The notes: a model not told the origin generated them from the sequence alone. Positions 1 through 13,098 are shown, counted from the first letter of the stretch. The stretch: DNA of 64,000 nt from Kluyvera intermedia (GCF_034424175.1 NZ_CP139986.1:1302001-1366000), one strand, 5' to 3'. Program-made: numbers and translations.

Positions 1-133
1 GCTCTTTAGAGAGAATGATATGTGGGTTGATTAACTGAGTTTGCCATTTTTCCAATTTGGCGAGACGGTCTGCGACATGCTGGCGAATAGCCGGAGTAAT
101 TTCCATTTGTTTACTGGTAATGTTCATTGTCAT
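1..133 (-). CDS. raiA: Ribosome-associated inhibitor RaiA, N-terminal part (cut by window edge)
   Basis: RaiA (YfiA, protein Y) binds the decoding centre of the 30S subunit in stationary phase or cold and blocks translation. The first 44 codons are present; they read MTMNITSKQMEITPAIRQ and continue to ILSKE at the edge, as in E. coli RaiA (about 113 residues). The start is the ATG whose complement is at 131-133, 30 bases downstream of a class II CRP promoter. The rest of the gene lies left of the window. Its position next to bamD matches E. coli. Confidence 0.95.
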   Translation of the reverse strand, partial: MTMNITSKQMEITPAIRQHVADRLAKLEKWQTQLINPHIILSKE

Positions 134-169
134 AAATTTTACCTCTTGTCTTTCCGTCTTGGTGATTCC

Positions 170-211
170 AGCATACCTCGGATTTGGTTAAAATGTGTGA
201 TCAATATCACA
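170..211 (-). promoter_or_regulatory. raiA promoter with perfect CRP site
   Basis: A perfect CRP palindrome, TGTGA-TCAATA-TCACA, lies at 196-211 with its centre at 203.5. On the minus strand a -10 hexamer TATGCT is at 170-175, predicting a start near 162. The CRP centre would then be at -41.5, the class II activation geometry. The distance is read from the sequence; CRP control of raiA is inferred. Confidence 0.8.
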
Positions 212-351
212 TTATTTTGTCACTTTTTGTCAGTGCCTTCATTTTGTGAGTCAGGACAGGAAGAAGCGATTTAATACTTGTCGAATCGGAAAAATGCAGC
301 CATATTTGATAGGATGATTTGCGGCTAAACCGCTTCAGCTTTTGATGAAAA

Positions 352-388
352 GAATAAAAAAACGGCAGCCAATCGGCTGCCGTTTTGC
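352..388 (-). terminator. Rho-independent terminator of bamD
   Basis: An 11-bp stem (AAACGGCAGCC / GGCTGCCGTTT) with a short loop lies just after the bamD stop. On the minus strand it is followed by a run of T residues, the expected form for termination of bamD transcription. Confidence 0.88.
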
Positions 389-405
389 TTTCTGTGAGGT
401 CTGAA

Positions 406-1149
406 TCAGGACTGCGTATTCTTGCTGTTGGCAGCAATAATTTTCGCCACTTTGTCAGCCTGCGCTGTCATCTGCATTTCGCGATAAGCGTTTTCCATCT
501 TCGGTAACGCATCACGGGTTGCCTGGGTATCCGGGTAGTTTCGCATCATGTTTTCGGTGCGGTTAACGACGGCAACCCACGCGCCACGCGCGGTGTAGTA
601 ATCAACAACGGAAAGCTCATATTTTGCCAGACGGTCTTTTAAGAAGACCAAACGTTTGTTGGCATCGGTCACATACTGACTATTCGGGTAGCCGCGCACC
701 AGCTTCGAGAAGTCATTGAATGCGTCACGGGCATGCTGCGGGTCACGGTCAGAGCGATCAACCCCGAAGAAGCCCTGTAGCGCGCTATCATCCAGCGCCA
801 TGTTCGTCAGGCCGCGCATGTACATCACATAGTCGATGTTTGGGTGCGTTGGGTTCAGACGGATGAAACGGTCAATGGCGGCCTGAGCCAGCGGCAGATC
901 GGCATTTTTATAGTATGCGTAGATCAGATCCAGTTGAACCTGCTGAGAATAAGGTCCAAACGGATAGCGGTTATCCAACGCTTCCAGTTGCGTTATTGCC
1001 TGTTTCCAGTTACCGTCCTGGAGCTTTTGCTGAGCAGTTGCGTAGATTTCATTAGGCGGATTATCAGGAACCTCGTCCTTAGAACCAGAGCACCCCGCCA
1101 AAGCCAGGCTCAACGTGGCCGCTGCCACCAGATATTTCATGCGCGTCAT
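406..1149 (-). CDS. bamD: Outer membrane assembly lipoprotein BamD
   Basis: BamD is the essential lipoprotein of the beta-barrel assembly machine; it binds BamA and BamCE on the periplasmic face of the outer membrane. The 247-residue product begins MTRMKYLVAAA and has a lipobox ending in Cys20 (LALAGC), followed by TPR-like helical repeats. E. coli BamD has 245 residues; the two extra residues here are a C-terminal QS. A frame extends 14 codons upstream but would bury the signal peptide, so the ATG at 1149 is chosen. It is divergent from rluD and has its own terminator. Confidence 0.97.
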   Translation of the reverse strand: MTRMKYLVAAATLSLALAGCSGSKDEVPDNPPNEIYATAQQKLQDGNWKQAITQLEALDNRYPFGPYSQQVQLDLIYAYYKNADLPLAQAAIDRFIRLNPTHPNIDYVMYMRGLTNMALDDSALQGFFGVDRSDRDPQHARDAFNDFSKLVRGYPNSQYVTDANKRLVFLKDRLAKYELSVVDYYTARGAWVAVVNRTENMMRNYPDTQATRDALPKMENAYREMQMTAQADKVAKIIAANSKNTQS

Positions 1150-1281
1150 GACGTTTTGACTTTCCTCAAAATGTTTATACGGGATATTCACAGTTCCTGT
1201 TCCCGACTAAGACCAGCTACAATAGCACACTATATTAAACGGCAAAGCCGTAAAAACCCAACGTTAACGAAGAAGCTGTCT

Positions 1282-2262
1282 ATGGCACAACAAGTACAAC
1301 TCACCGCAACGGTGTCCGAATCACAACTCGGTCAACGCTTAGATCAGGCTTTGGCCGAAATGTTCCCTGATTATTCGCGATCGCGAATAAAAGAGTGGAT
1401 TTTGGACCAACGTGTCCAGGTCAACGGCAAGATTTCGGATAAGCCGAAAGAAAAAGTCATGGGTGGCGAGACTGTCGCTATCGATGCCGAAATCGATGAA
1501 GAGATCCGTTTTGAAGCACAGGATCTCCCGCTTGATATCGTGTATGAAGATGAAGATATTCTGGTCATCAACAAGCCTCGTGGTTTCGTTGTGCATCCGG
1601 GTGCCGGTAACCCGGACGGCACGGTACTCAATGCACTGCTACATTATTATCCGCCAATTGCCGACGTACCGCGAGCGGGCATCGTGCATCGTCTGGATAA
1701 AGACACAACGGGTTTGATGGTGGTTGCGAAAACAGTCCCCGCTCAAACGCGTCTGGTGGAATCGCTGCAATTGCGCGAAATCACCCGTGAATATGAGGCT
1801 GTGGCCATTGGTCACATGACCGCTGGGGGATCTGTTGAGGAGCCTATCAGCCGTCACCCGACTAAACGTACGCACATGGCGGTACACCCGATGGGTAAAC
1901 CGGCGGTGACGCACTATCGCATCATGGAACACTTCCGTGTGCACACGCGTCTGCGACTGCGTCTGGAAACCGGACGTACGCACCAGATCCGCGTGCACAT
2001 GGCGCATATCACCCATCCGCTGGTGGGCGATCAGGTTTACGGCGGGCGCCCACGTCCACCAAAAGGCGCATCGGATGAGTTTATCTCGACATTGCGTAAG
2101 TTTGACCGTCAGGCTCTGCATGCCACCATGCTGCGTCTCTATCACCCGATCTCGGGTATTGAGATGGAATGGCATGCGCCAATTCCTGAAGATATGGTCG
2201 AACTTATCGCCGTGATGCGTGACGACTTTGAAGAACACAAGGATGACGTAGACTGGCTATGA
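1282..2262 (+). CDS. rluD: 23S rRNA pseudouridine(1911/1915/1917) synthase RluD
   Basis: RluD makes the three pseudouridines of helix 69 in 23S rRNA, late in 50S assembly. The 326-residue product matches E. coli in length: an S4 RNA-binding domain at about 15-85, then the RsuA/RluA catalytic domain. The catalytic motif HRLDKDTTG holds Asp139 (codon 1696-1698). The open frame continues far upstream opposite bamD, but the conserved start MAQQVQLTATV is at 1282. It overlaps pgeF by four bases (ATGA), so the two are probably translationally coupled. Confidence 0.97.
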   Translation: MAQQVQLTATVSESQLGQRLDQALAEMFPDYSRSRIKEWILDQRVQVNGKISDKPKEKVMGGETVAIDAEIDEEIRFEAQDLPLDIVYEDEDILVINKPRGFVVHPGAGNPDGTVLNALLHYYPPIADVPRAGIVHRLDKDTTGLMVVAKTVPAQTRLVESLQLREITREYEAVAIGHMTAGGSVEEPISRHPTKRTHMAVHPMGKPAVTHYRIMEHFRVHTRLRLRLETGRTHQIRVHMAHITHPLVGDQVYGGRPRPPKGASDEFISTLRKFDRQALHATMLRLYHPISGIEMEWHAPIPEDMVELIAVMRDDFEEHKDDVDWL

Positions 2263-2990
2263 CCAAAATCATTGTCCCGGAGTGGCCGCTGCCAGTAGGC
2301 GTGGCCGCCTGTAGTTCAACGCGTGTCGGTGGTGTCAGCCAGGAGGCATGGGATGCACTGAATCTCGGCGCTCACTGTGGTGATAATCTGGAGCACGTTG
2401 AAGAAAACCGTAAACGCATGTTCGCGGCAGGTAAACTGCCATCGAAACCTGTGTGGCTGGAGCAGGTGCATGGGAAAGATGTTCTGCATCTCACCGGTGA
2501 ACCCTATGCGTCTAAGCGCGCTGATGCGTCCTACAGTAATACTCCCGGGACGGTGTGTGCGGTTATGACGGCAGATTGTCTGCCGGTGCTGTTTTGCAAC
2601 AGAGCGGGCACCGAAGTTGCGGCAGCACATGCTGGCTGGCGCGGTTTGTGTGACGGCGTGCTGGAAGAGACAGTGGCCTGCTTTAACGACAGTCCTGAAA
2701 ACATTCTTGCCTGGTTCGGCCCGGCTATCGGGCCACAGGCGTTTGAAGTTGGCCCTGAAGTGCGTGAAGCGTTTATGGCGAGAGATACCAACGCCGTGGA
2801 CGCTTTCCGTCCGGCTGGCGAAAAGTATTACGCTGATATCTACCTGCTAGCACGTCAGCGACTGGCTAATCTTGGTGTGACCAACGTCTTTGGCGGTGAC
2901 CGCTGTACCTTCAGCGAAAAGGATGATTTTTTCTCATATCGCCGCGACCGTATTACGGGTCGTATGGCAAGTTTCATCTGGCTGATATAA
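2259..2990 (+). CDS. pgeF: Peptidoglycan editing factor PgeF (YfiH, laccase-domain family)
   Basis: PgeF prevents misincorporation of L-Ser for L-Ala in peptidoglycan stem peptides; the family (Cu-oxidase_4 / DUF152) has also been described as polyphenol oxidase. The 243 residues carry the conserved zinc-site triad His71 (EQVHG), Cys107 (TADCLPV) and His124 (AAAHAGWRG). The start ATG overlaps the rluD stop. It is followed by the clpB heat-shock promoter, the same order as in E. coli. Confidence 0.95.
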   Translation: MTKIIVPEWPLPVGVAACSSTRVGGVSQEAWDALNLGAHCGDNLEHVEENRKRMFAAGKLPSKPVWLEQVHGKDVLHLTGEPYASKRADASYSNTPGTVCAVMTADCLPVLFCNRAGTEVAAAHAGWRGLCDGVLEETVACFNDSPENILAWFGPAIGPQAFEVGPEVREAFMARDTNAVDAFRPAGEKYYADIYLLARQRLANLGVTNVFGGDRCTFSEKDDFFSYRRDRITGRMASFIWLI

Positions 2991-3052
2991 CCTATAGAAT
3001 CAAGACGATCCAGAACGCTGATAATTTTTTCTCATTGAATAGGTCAATTAAC

Positions 3053-3081
3053 CTTGAATAATTGAGGGATGACCTCATTTA
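3053..3081 (+). promoter_or_regulatory. sigma-32 (heat shock) promoter of clpB
   Basis: A -35 box CTTGAA at 3053-3058 and a -10 box CCTCATTTA at 3073-3081 are separated by 14 bases. This fits the sigma-32 consensus (CTTGAA, N13-15, CCCCATNTA) and lies in the same place as the known E. coli clpB promoter. A strong Shine-Dalgarno GGAGG (3111-3115) precedes the ATG. Confidence 0.9.
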
Positions 3082-3119
3082 ATCTCCTGTAGCAAATTTG
3101 ACCTATTATGGGAGGAGTC

Positions 3120-5693
3120 ATGCGTCTGGATCGTCTTACTAATAAATTCCAGCTTGCTCTTGCTGATGCCCAGTCACTCGCACTTGGGCAAGACAACCAA
3201 TTTATAGAACCTCTTCATTTAATGAGTGCCTTGCTGAATCAGGAAGGGGGCTCTGTACGTCCTTTATTAACGTCCGCAGGTATCAATGCCGGCCAGTTAC
3301 GCACGGCTATCGATCAGGCATTGAGCCGTTTGCCTCAAGTGGAAGGCACCGGTGGCGACGTGCAGCCGTCTCAGGATTTGATTCGTGTACTGAATCTTTG
3401 CGACAAACTGGCGCAAAAAAACGGCGATAACTTTATTTCGTCAGAGCTGTTTGTTATCGCAGCGCTAGAATCCCGGGGCACCCTGGCTGAATTACTGAAA
3501 ACAGCTGGCGCGACAACTGCCAATATTACTCAGGCAATTGAAAAGATGCGTGGAGGTGAAAGCGTGAATGATCAGGGGGCCGAAGACCAACGTCAGGCCT
3601 TGAAAAAATATACCGTCGATCTTACCGAGCGTGCCGAGCAGGGCAAACTCGATCCGGTTATCGGTCGTGATGAAGAAATTCGCCGTACCATTCAGGTGCT
3701 GCAGCGTCGTACCAAAAATAACCCGGTATTAATCGGTGAACCCGGTGTAGGTAAAACCGCAATCGTCGAAGGGCTGGCGCAGCGCATTATTAACGGTGAG
3801 GTGCCTGAAGGCTTGAAAGGCCGGCGCGTGTTGGCACTGGATATGGGCGCGCTGGTGGCTGGGGCGAAATATCGCGGTGAGTTTGAAGAACGTCTGAAAG
3901 GTGTTCTGAACGATCTGTCGAAACAGGAAGGCAACGTTATTCTGTTTATCGACGAGCTGCATACCATGGTTGGCGCGGGTAAAGCCGATGGTGCAATGGA
4001 TGCCGGCAATATGCTGAAACCAGCGCTGGCGCGAGGGGAATTGCACTGCGTCGGGGCGACAACCCTTGATGAGTATCGTCAGTATATAGAAAAAGATGCC
4101 GCGCTGGAGCGCCGTTTCCAGAAAGTGTTTGTGGCTGAACCGTCAGTGGAAGATACCATCGCTATTCTGCGTGGGCTGAAGGAACGCTACGAGCTGCATC
4201 ACCATGTACAGATTACTGACCCAGCAATTGTGGCGGCGGCGACGCTGTCTCATCGCTATATTGCTGACCGTCAGTTGCCGGATAAGGCCATCGACCTTAT
4301 TGATGAAGCGGCTTCTAGTATTCGTATGCAAATTGACTCCAAGCCGGAAGAGCTGGACAGACTTGACCGCCGTATTATTCAGCTCAAGCTGGAACAGCAG
4401 GCGTTACTCAAAGAGTCTGATGAGGCGAGTAAAAAACGTCTCGATATGCTCAACGAAGAACTGGAAGATAAAGAACGCCAGTACTCGGTATTAGAAGAAG
4501 AGTGGAAAGCTGAAAAAGCCTCACTCTCCGGAACGCAAACTATCAAGGCTGAACTGGAGCAGGCGAAGATTGCCATTGAGCAGGCTCGTCGTGTCGGTGA
4601 CCTCGCGCGGATGTCTGAACTGCAGTACGGTAAAATTCCGGAGCTTGAGAAACAGCTGGAGGCTGCCACCCAGTCCGAAGGCAAAACCATGCGTCTGTTA
4701 CGTAATAAAGTAACGGATATTGAGATTGCTGACGTACTGGCCCGCTGGACGGGGATTCCAGTTGCCAGAATGCTGGAGGGTGAACGCGATAAACTGCTGC
4801 GTATGGAGCAGGATCTGCATAGCCGCGTAATTGGTCAGAATGAGGCAGTGGAAGCGGTATCGAATGCGATTCGTCGTAGCCGTGCAGGGCTGTCGGATCC
4901 AAACCGTCCTATCGGTTCGTTCCTGTTCCTGGGGCCAACCGGTGTCGGTAAAACCGAACTGTGTAAAGCGCTGGCTAACTTTATGTTCGACAGCGATGAC
5001 GCAATGGTGCGTATCGATATGTCTGAGTTTATGGAGAAACACTCCGTCTCTCGTCTGGTGGGGGCGCCTCCAGGATATGTCGGTTATGAAGAGGGCGGTT
5101 ATTTGACGGAAGCAGTTCGTCGTCGCCCATATTCCGTCATCCTGTTGGATGAAGTGGAAAAAGCGCATCCGGATGTTTTCAACATTCTGTTGCAGGTGCT
5201 TGATGACGGTCGTTTGACTGATGGGCAGGGGAGAACGGTCGACTTCCGTAATACGGTTGTCATTATGACTTCTAACCTGGGGTCTGACCTGATTCAGGAA
5301 CGGTTTGGCGAGCTGGATTACGGTCATATGAAAGATCTGGTGCTGGGCGTGGTCAGCCACAGTTTCCGCCCGGAATTCATTAACCGTATAGATGAAGTTG
5401 TTGTGTTCCACCCACTGGGTGAATCGCATATTGCTTCTATCGCACAGATTCAGCTGCAACGTCTGTACAAACGTCTGGAAGAACGCGGGTATGAAACGCA
5501 GATTTCCGATGAGGCTCTGCTGCTGCTGAGTAAAAACGGTTACGACCCGGTATATGGTGCTCGTCCGTTGAAACGCGCAATCCAGCAGCAAATAGAGAAC
5601 CCGCTGGCACAGCAAATTCTCTCTGGCGAGCTGATTCCTGGAAAAATTGTCCATCTGGAAGTGAAAGACGATCATATTGTGGCAGTGCAGTAA
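3120..5693 (+). CDS. clpB: Disaggregase ClpB (Hsp100 chaperone)
   Basis: ClpB is a hexameric AAA+ ATPase that works with DnaK-DnaJ-GrpE to pull apart protein aggregates. The 857-residue length equals E. coli ClpB. In order it has the Clp N-domain (about 1-145), AAA module 1 with Walker A GEPGVGKT at 206-213, the coiled-coil middle domain (about 410-525), and AAA module 2 with Walker A GPTGVGKT near 605-612. The ATG at 3120 is chosen over an upstream in-frame codon at 3108 because of its Shine-Dalgarno and the conserved start MRLDRL. A second in-frame start lies at codon 149. Confidence 0.98.
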   Translation: MRLDRLTNKFQLALADAQSLALGQDNQFIEPLHLMSALLNQEGGSVRPLLTSAGINAGQLRTAIDQALSRLPQVEGTGGDVQPSQDLIRVLNLCDKLAQKNGDNFISSELFVIAALESRGTLAELLKTAGATTANITQAIEKMRGGESVNDQGAEDQRQALKKYTVDLTERAEQGKLDPVIGRDEEIRRTIQVLQRRTKNNPVLIGEPGVGKTAIVEGLAQRIINGEVPEGLKGRRVLALDMGALVAGAKYRGEFEERLKGVLNDLSKQEGNVILFIDELHTMVGAGKADGAMDAGNMLKPALARGELHCVGATTLDEYRQYIEKDAALERRFQKVFVAEPSVEDTIAILRGLKERYELHHHVQITDPAIVAAATLSHRYIADRQLPDKAIDLIDEAASSIRMQIDSKPEELDRLDRRIIQLKLEQQALLKESDEASKKRLDMLNEELEDKERQYSVLEEEWKAEKASLSGTQTIKAELEQAKIAIEQARRVGDLARMSELQYGKIPELEKQLEAATQSEGKTMRLLRNKVTDIEIADVLARWTGIPVARMLEGERDKLLRMEQDLHSRVIGQNEAVEAVSNAIRRSRAGLSDPNRPIGSFLFLGPTGVGKTELCKALANFMFDSDDAMVRIDMSEFMEKHSVSRLVGAPPGYVGYEEGGYLTEAVRRRPYSVILLDEVEKAHPDVFNILLQVLDDGRLTDGQGRTVDFRNTVVIMTSNLGSDLIQERFGELDYGHMKDLVLGVVSHSFRPEFINRIDEVVVFHPLGESHIASIAQIQLQRLYKRLEERGYETQISDEALLLLSKNGYDPVYGARPLKRAIQQQIENPLAQQILSGELIPGKIVHLEVKDDHIVAVQ
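3552..3566 (+). promoter_or_regulatory. Internal ribosome binding site and GTG start for short ClpB
   Basis: Within clpB a GGAGGTG Shine-Dalgarno (3552-3558) precedes an in-frame GTG at 3564-3566, codon 149. In E. coli an internal start at this codon gives an approximately 80-kDa ClpB lacking the N-domain. Its conservation here suggests that both forms are made. Confidence 0.82.
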
Positions 5694-5707
5694 GTCACAA
5701 AAATAAG

Positions 5708-5735
5708 AAAACGAGCCCTTTGGGGCTCGTTTTTG
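5708..5735 (+). terminator. Rho-independent terminator of clpB
   Basis: A GC-rich stem ACGAGCCC / GGGCTCGT with a TTTG loop is followed by TTTTT, 15 bases after the clpB stop. Confidence 0.93.
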
Positions 5736-5806
5736 TATATAAACCAGGCAAAAATAAGCGTTATGGATGAAAAGTAAGCGAACGAATAGTTTTTTTCGAT
5801 TTATGC

Positions 5807-5834
5807 TTGCGACTTCTCAGTTTCTCCCTATAAT
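5807..5834 (+). promoter_or_regulatory. rRNA operon promoter P1
   Basis: The -35 box TTGCGA (5807-5812) and consensus -10 TATAAT (5829-5834) are 16 bases apart, the short spacing typical of rrn P1. A GC-rich discriminator (GCGCCACC) follows, as expected for stringent control. The AT-rich stretch just upstream (about 5785-5800) is a plausible UP element. Confidence 0.9.
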
Positions 5835-5926
5835 GCGCCACCACTGACACGGAACAACGGAATAGAAGCCGCCGGGTCAGCGAGGTTCTTAAGAGAACTT
5901 CAGCAGAGAAAAGCGAAATTAAACGC

Positions 5927-5954
5927 TTGACTCTGAAGCGGGAAAGCGTAATAT
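5927..5954 (+). promoter_or_regulatory. rRNA operon promoter P2
   Basis: The -35 box TTGACT (5927-5932) and -10 box TAATAT (5949-5954) have a 16-base spacer, about 120 bases downstream of P1, the usual P1-P2 distance in rrn operons. Confidence 0.88.
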
Positions 5955-5965
5955 GCACATCCCGC

Positions 5966-6137
5966 GCCGCTGAGAAAGCGAGGCGGCACTGCTCTTTAAC
6001 AATTTATCAGACAATCTGTGTGGGCACTCGAAGATACGGATTCTTAAACGTCGCAAGACGCTAAATGAATACCAAGTCTCAACGAGTGAACATACGTAAT
6101 TCATTACGAAGTTTAATTCATTGAGCATCAAACACTT
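5966..6137 (+). promoter_or_regulatory. rRNA leader: boxB, boxA and 16S processing stem
   Basis: A boxB-type hairpin (GCCGCT / AGGCGGC region, about 5966-5988) precedes boxA TGCTCTTTAACA (5990-6001), the Nus-factor antitermination signal. Bases 6005-6027 are complementary to 7700-7722 downstream of 16S except for one G-U pair; this is the long stem cut by RNase III to release pre-16S rRNA. Apart from the promoters, the 5736-6137 interval holds no gene. Confidence 0.88.
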
Positions 6138-7677
<1,540 letters not shown>

Positions 7678-7747
7678 CCTTAAAGAAACGTGCTTTGAAG
7701 TGTCCACACAGATTGTCTGATAGAAGTAATGAGCAAAATAGTACCGA

Positions 7748-7823
7748 GTCCCCATCGTCTAGAGGCCTAGGACACTGCCCTTTCACGGCTGTAACAGGGG
7801 TTCGAATCCCCTTGGGGACGCCA
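7748..7823 (+). tRNA. gltW: tRNA-Glu (anticodon UUC)
   Basis: A 76-nucleotide tRNA with encoded CCA lies in the 16S-23S spacer. The acceptor stem is GTCCCC paired with GGGGAC, the anticodon loop is CTTTCAC with anticodon TTC, and the T loop is GTTCGAATC. A single tRNA-Glu spacer is the arrangement of rrnB, C, E and G in E. coli; the symbol is assigned by position. Confidence 0.97.
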
Positions 7824-8037
7824 TACCGGATAATGAGTGAAAGACATTATCCACGATATCTCAAAACTGACTTTCGAGTCACGTTTGAGATATTTGCTCT
7901 TTAAAAATCTGGATCAAGCTGAAAATTGAAACGACACACTGTGTCTGTTCTCCGTAATAAGAACAGATAAGCGGTGTGTTCGAGTCTCTCAAATTTTCGC
8001 AACGCGGAATGTTTTACGAAACATCTTCGGGTTGTGA
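7824..8037 (+). other. tRNA-23S spacer with internal boxA
   Basis: This spacer contains a second boxA-like sequence TGCTCTTTAAAA near 7895-7906, which renews antitermination ahead of 23S. The segment CAAGCTGAAAATTG and further bases just before 23S is where the 23S processing stem forms. No open reading frame of note is present. Confidence 0.75.
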
Positions 8038-10947
<2,910 letters not shown>

Positions 10948-11042
10948 ACAACGCCAAAGGTGTTTTGTTGGTGATGAGACACGATATTCAGCTTGAGACA
11001 GATTAAATCGACATGCAGAGATGCGTGTTGATAAACAGAATT

Positions 11043-11162
11043 TGCCTGGCGGCAACAGCGCGGTGGTCCCACCTGACCCCATGCCGAACTCAGAAGTGAA
11101 ACGCCGTAGCGCCGATGGTAGTGTGGGGTCTCCCCATGCGAGAGTAGGGAACTGCCAGGCAT
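11043..11162 (+). rRNA. rrfG: 5S ribosomal RNA
   Basis: A 120-nucleotide 5S gene starts TGCCTGGCGGC and ends AACTGCCAGGCAT, with complementary ends forming helix I. It lies 95 bases after 23S, with no distal tRNA. Confidence 0.98.
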
Positions 11163-11173
11163 CAAATAGTGAA

Positions 11174-11203
11174 GAAGCCCATCCTGCCGGATGGGCTTTT
11201 TTG
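11174..11203 (+). terminator. rRNA operon terminator
   Basis: The stem AAGCCCATCC / GGATGGGCTT is followed by TTTT, closely matching the strong rrn T1 terminator of E. coli. Confidence 0.95.
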
Positions 11204-11308
11204 CGTGTGTGCGAAATGAAAGCACGGATAAAACTCCGGCCTACATTCCGTTCCTTTTATTACCTACCCCTGCAGCTAATCCTAAATCGTTCTCTTGCTA
11301 ACAAAAAA

Positions 11309-11324
11309 TGTGATATCCATCACT
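11309..11324 (+). promoter_or_regulatory. CRP-like site upstream of kgtP
   Basis: TGTGA-TATCCA-TCACT matches the CRP consensus at nine of ten core positions, about 105 bases upstream of the kgtP start in an AT-rich region. Catabolite control of this dicarboxylate transporter is plausible but inferred. Nothing else clear is seen between the rrn terminator and kgtP. Confidence 0.5.
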
Positions 11325-11428
11325 CATTTCTGTATAACAATTATATAACATTTCGTTTACTAAAATATCTGCCTGCGTGACGTGTACGCCCGGTAAGGCA
11401 GGAGACCGTTTTTGGCAGGAGTTAATAA

Positions 11429-12727
11429 ATGGCTGTAAACAGTGTGACGCCGGAAGGGACGCTTACCGACGGCGATACTCGCCGTCGAATAATGGCAATC
11501 GTCGGAGCATCATCCGGGAACCTTGTTGAATGGTTTGATTTTTATGTTTACTCATTCTGTTCTCTGTACTTCGCCCATATTTTTTTCCCATCTGGAAATA
11601 CCACCACTCAATTGCTTCAGACCGCTGGCGTATTTGCAGCCGGGTTTTTAATGCGTCCGATTGGTGGTTGGTTATTTGGTCGCATAGCCGATCGTCGCGG
11701 GCGTAAAGTCTCGATGCTAATCTCTGTATGCATGATGTGCTTCGGCTCTCTGGTTATTGCTTGCCTACCGGGCTATAGCGTAATTGGTACCTGGGCTCCC
11801 GCATTGTTACTGTTAGCGCGCCTGTTCCAGGGAATATCCGTTGGTGGTGAATATGGCACCAGCGCGACCTACATGAGTGAAGTCGCAATTGAAGGCCGTA
11901 AAGGATTCTATGCATCATTCCAATACGTTACGTTAATTGGTGGCCAACTGTTAGCTGTTCTGGCGGTGGTCATTTTGCAAAACGTCCTGAGCAGTGAAGA
12001 CCTCCATGCCTGGGGATGGCGTATTCCATTTGCAATGGGTGCTGTGCTGGCGATTGTTGCTCTTTGGTTGCGTCGCCAACTGGATGAAACCTCGCAGAAA
12101 GAAACACGTACGTTAAAAGAGGCGGGATCATTCAAAGGACTGTGGCGAAATCGTAAAGCTTTTATGATGGTGCTTGGTTTTACCGCAGCAGGCTCGCTGA
12201 GTTTCTATACCTTTACTACCTATATGCAGAAATATCTGGTCAATACGGCGGGTATGAGCGCGAACCTCGCAAGTCTTATTATGACTGCGGCGCTATTTGT
12301 CTACATGTTGGTCCAGCCACTTTTCGGTCTACTCTCTGATAGAGTTGGGCGACGCACCTCGATGCTTTGTTTTGGCGCATTAGCCACGCTGTTTACCGTA
12401 CCCATTCTTACGGCGCTTCAAAATGTCACTTCGCCATATGCCGCATTTGCATTGGTCATGTGCGCGTTGCTGATCACGAGCTTCTACACTTCCATCAGCG
12501 GCATCCTGAAAGCTGAGATGTTCCCGGCACAAGTGCGCGCGCTTGGGGTGGGACTCTCGTATGCGGTTGCCAATGCATTGTTTGGCGGTTCTGCGGAATA
12601 TGTGGCTTTATCGCTAAAATCTTCAGGTATAGAAACAGTCTTCTTCTGGTATGTAACCGTTATGGCCGCGCTGGCGTTCCTGGTATCTTTAAAACTGCAC
12701 CGGAAAGGGAAGGGATTACGTTTGTAA
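11429..12727 (+). CDS. kgtP: Alpha-ketoglutarate permease KgtP
   Basis: KgtP is a 12-helix inner-membrane H+ symporter (MFS, metabolite:H+ symporter family) that imports 2-oxoglutarate. The 432 residues equal E. coli KgtP. The N-terminal half carries WFDFYVYSF in helix 1 and the MFS loop 2-3 motif GRIADRRGRK near residues 84-93; a second copy-like motif LSDRVGRR follows helix 8. A Shine-Dalgarno GGCAGGAG precedes the ATG. It lies downstream of the rRNA operon as in E. coli and converges on yfiM with two bases between the stops. Confidence 0.96.
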   Translation: MAVNSVTPEGTLTDGDTRRRIMAIVGASSGNLVEWFDFYVYSFCSLYFAHIFFPSGNTTTQLLQTAGVFAAGFLMRPIGGWLFGRIADRRGRKVSMLISVCMMCFGSLVIACLPGYSVIGTWAPALLLLARLFQGISVGGEYGTSATYMSEVAIEGRKGFYASFQYVTLIGGQLLAVLAVVILQNVLSSEDLHAWGWRIPFAMGAVLAIVALWLRRQLDETSQKETRTLKEAGSFKGLWRNRKAFMMVLGFTAAGSLSFYTFTTYMQKYLVNTAGMSANLASLIMTAALFVYMLVQPLFGLLSDRVGRRTSMLCFGALATLFTVPILTALQNVTSPYAAFALVMCALLITSFYTSISGILKAEMFPAQVRALGVGLSYAVANALFGGSAEYVALSLKSSGIETVFFWYVTVMAALAFLVSLKLHRKGKGLRL

Positions 12728-12729
12728 CG

Positions 12730-13056
12730 CTAATGATGCGCCAGTTGCCACACCGTATAACCCGTTGTGGCACCGGCGACATCCCATGCAAAGTCTTTCC
12801 AGCTCCAACCGCTCCCAGTGGGGCGGCTATCCCATAGTTCTTTCGATGCCCCCAGACTCACGGAAAACATAAAGCCAATCGCGGCACTGCGATCGCGATT
12901 AATACCTTGATGCTGAGCATATTCATTGCCGGCAGCAGCCAGCATGGCTGAAGCAATAAAATGTTGCGCTTTATCCTGCCCGGTCCAGGCATCATTAGCC
13001 ATATGGCTACAGCCGCTAAGCGTTAACATACAACAAAGGAGAGCGATGCGTGACAT
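12730..13056 (-). CDS. yfiM: YfiM family lipoprotein
   Basis: YfiM is a small predicted lipoprotein of unknown function (108 residues here). A signal peptide MSRIALLCCMLTLSGC ends in a lipobox with Cys16. The mature part has the DUF2279-type features DKAQHF and GASKELWD. It lies downstream of pssA on the same strand but behind a terminator. The family assignment is good; no biochemical role can be given. Confidence 0.9.
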   Translation of the reverse strand: MSRIALLCCMLTLSGCSHMANDAWTGQDKAQHFIASAMLAAAGNEYAQHQGINRDRSAAIGFMFSVSLGASKELWDSRPTGSGWSWKDFAWDVAGATTGYTVWQLAHH

Positions 13057-13067
13057 ACCTACCCCTG

Positions 13068-13093
13068 AAAAAAAGCCCCGTCTGAATGGGGCT
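13068..13093 (-). terminator. Rho-independent terminator of pssA
   Basis: On the minus strand the stem AGCCCC / GGGGCT is followed by seven T residues, right after the pssA stop and before yfiM. Confidence 0.9.
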
Positions 13094-13098
13094 ATGTT

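Noticed and set aside
844..1281. Upstream in-frame extension of rluD across bamD
   Set aside because: It runs antisense through bamD; the conserved RluD start with family length is at 1282.
4698..5675. A 325-codon open frame on the minus strand opposite clpB
   Set aside because: Antisense shadow of the highly conserved clpB; no ribosome site or family resemblance.
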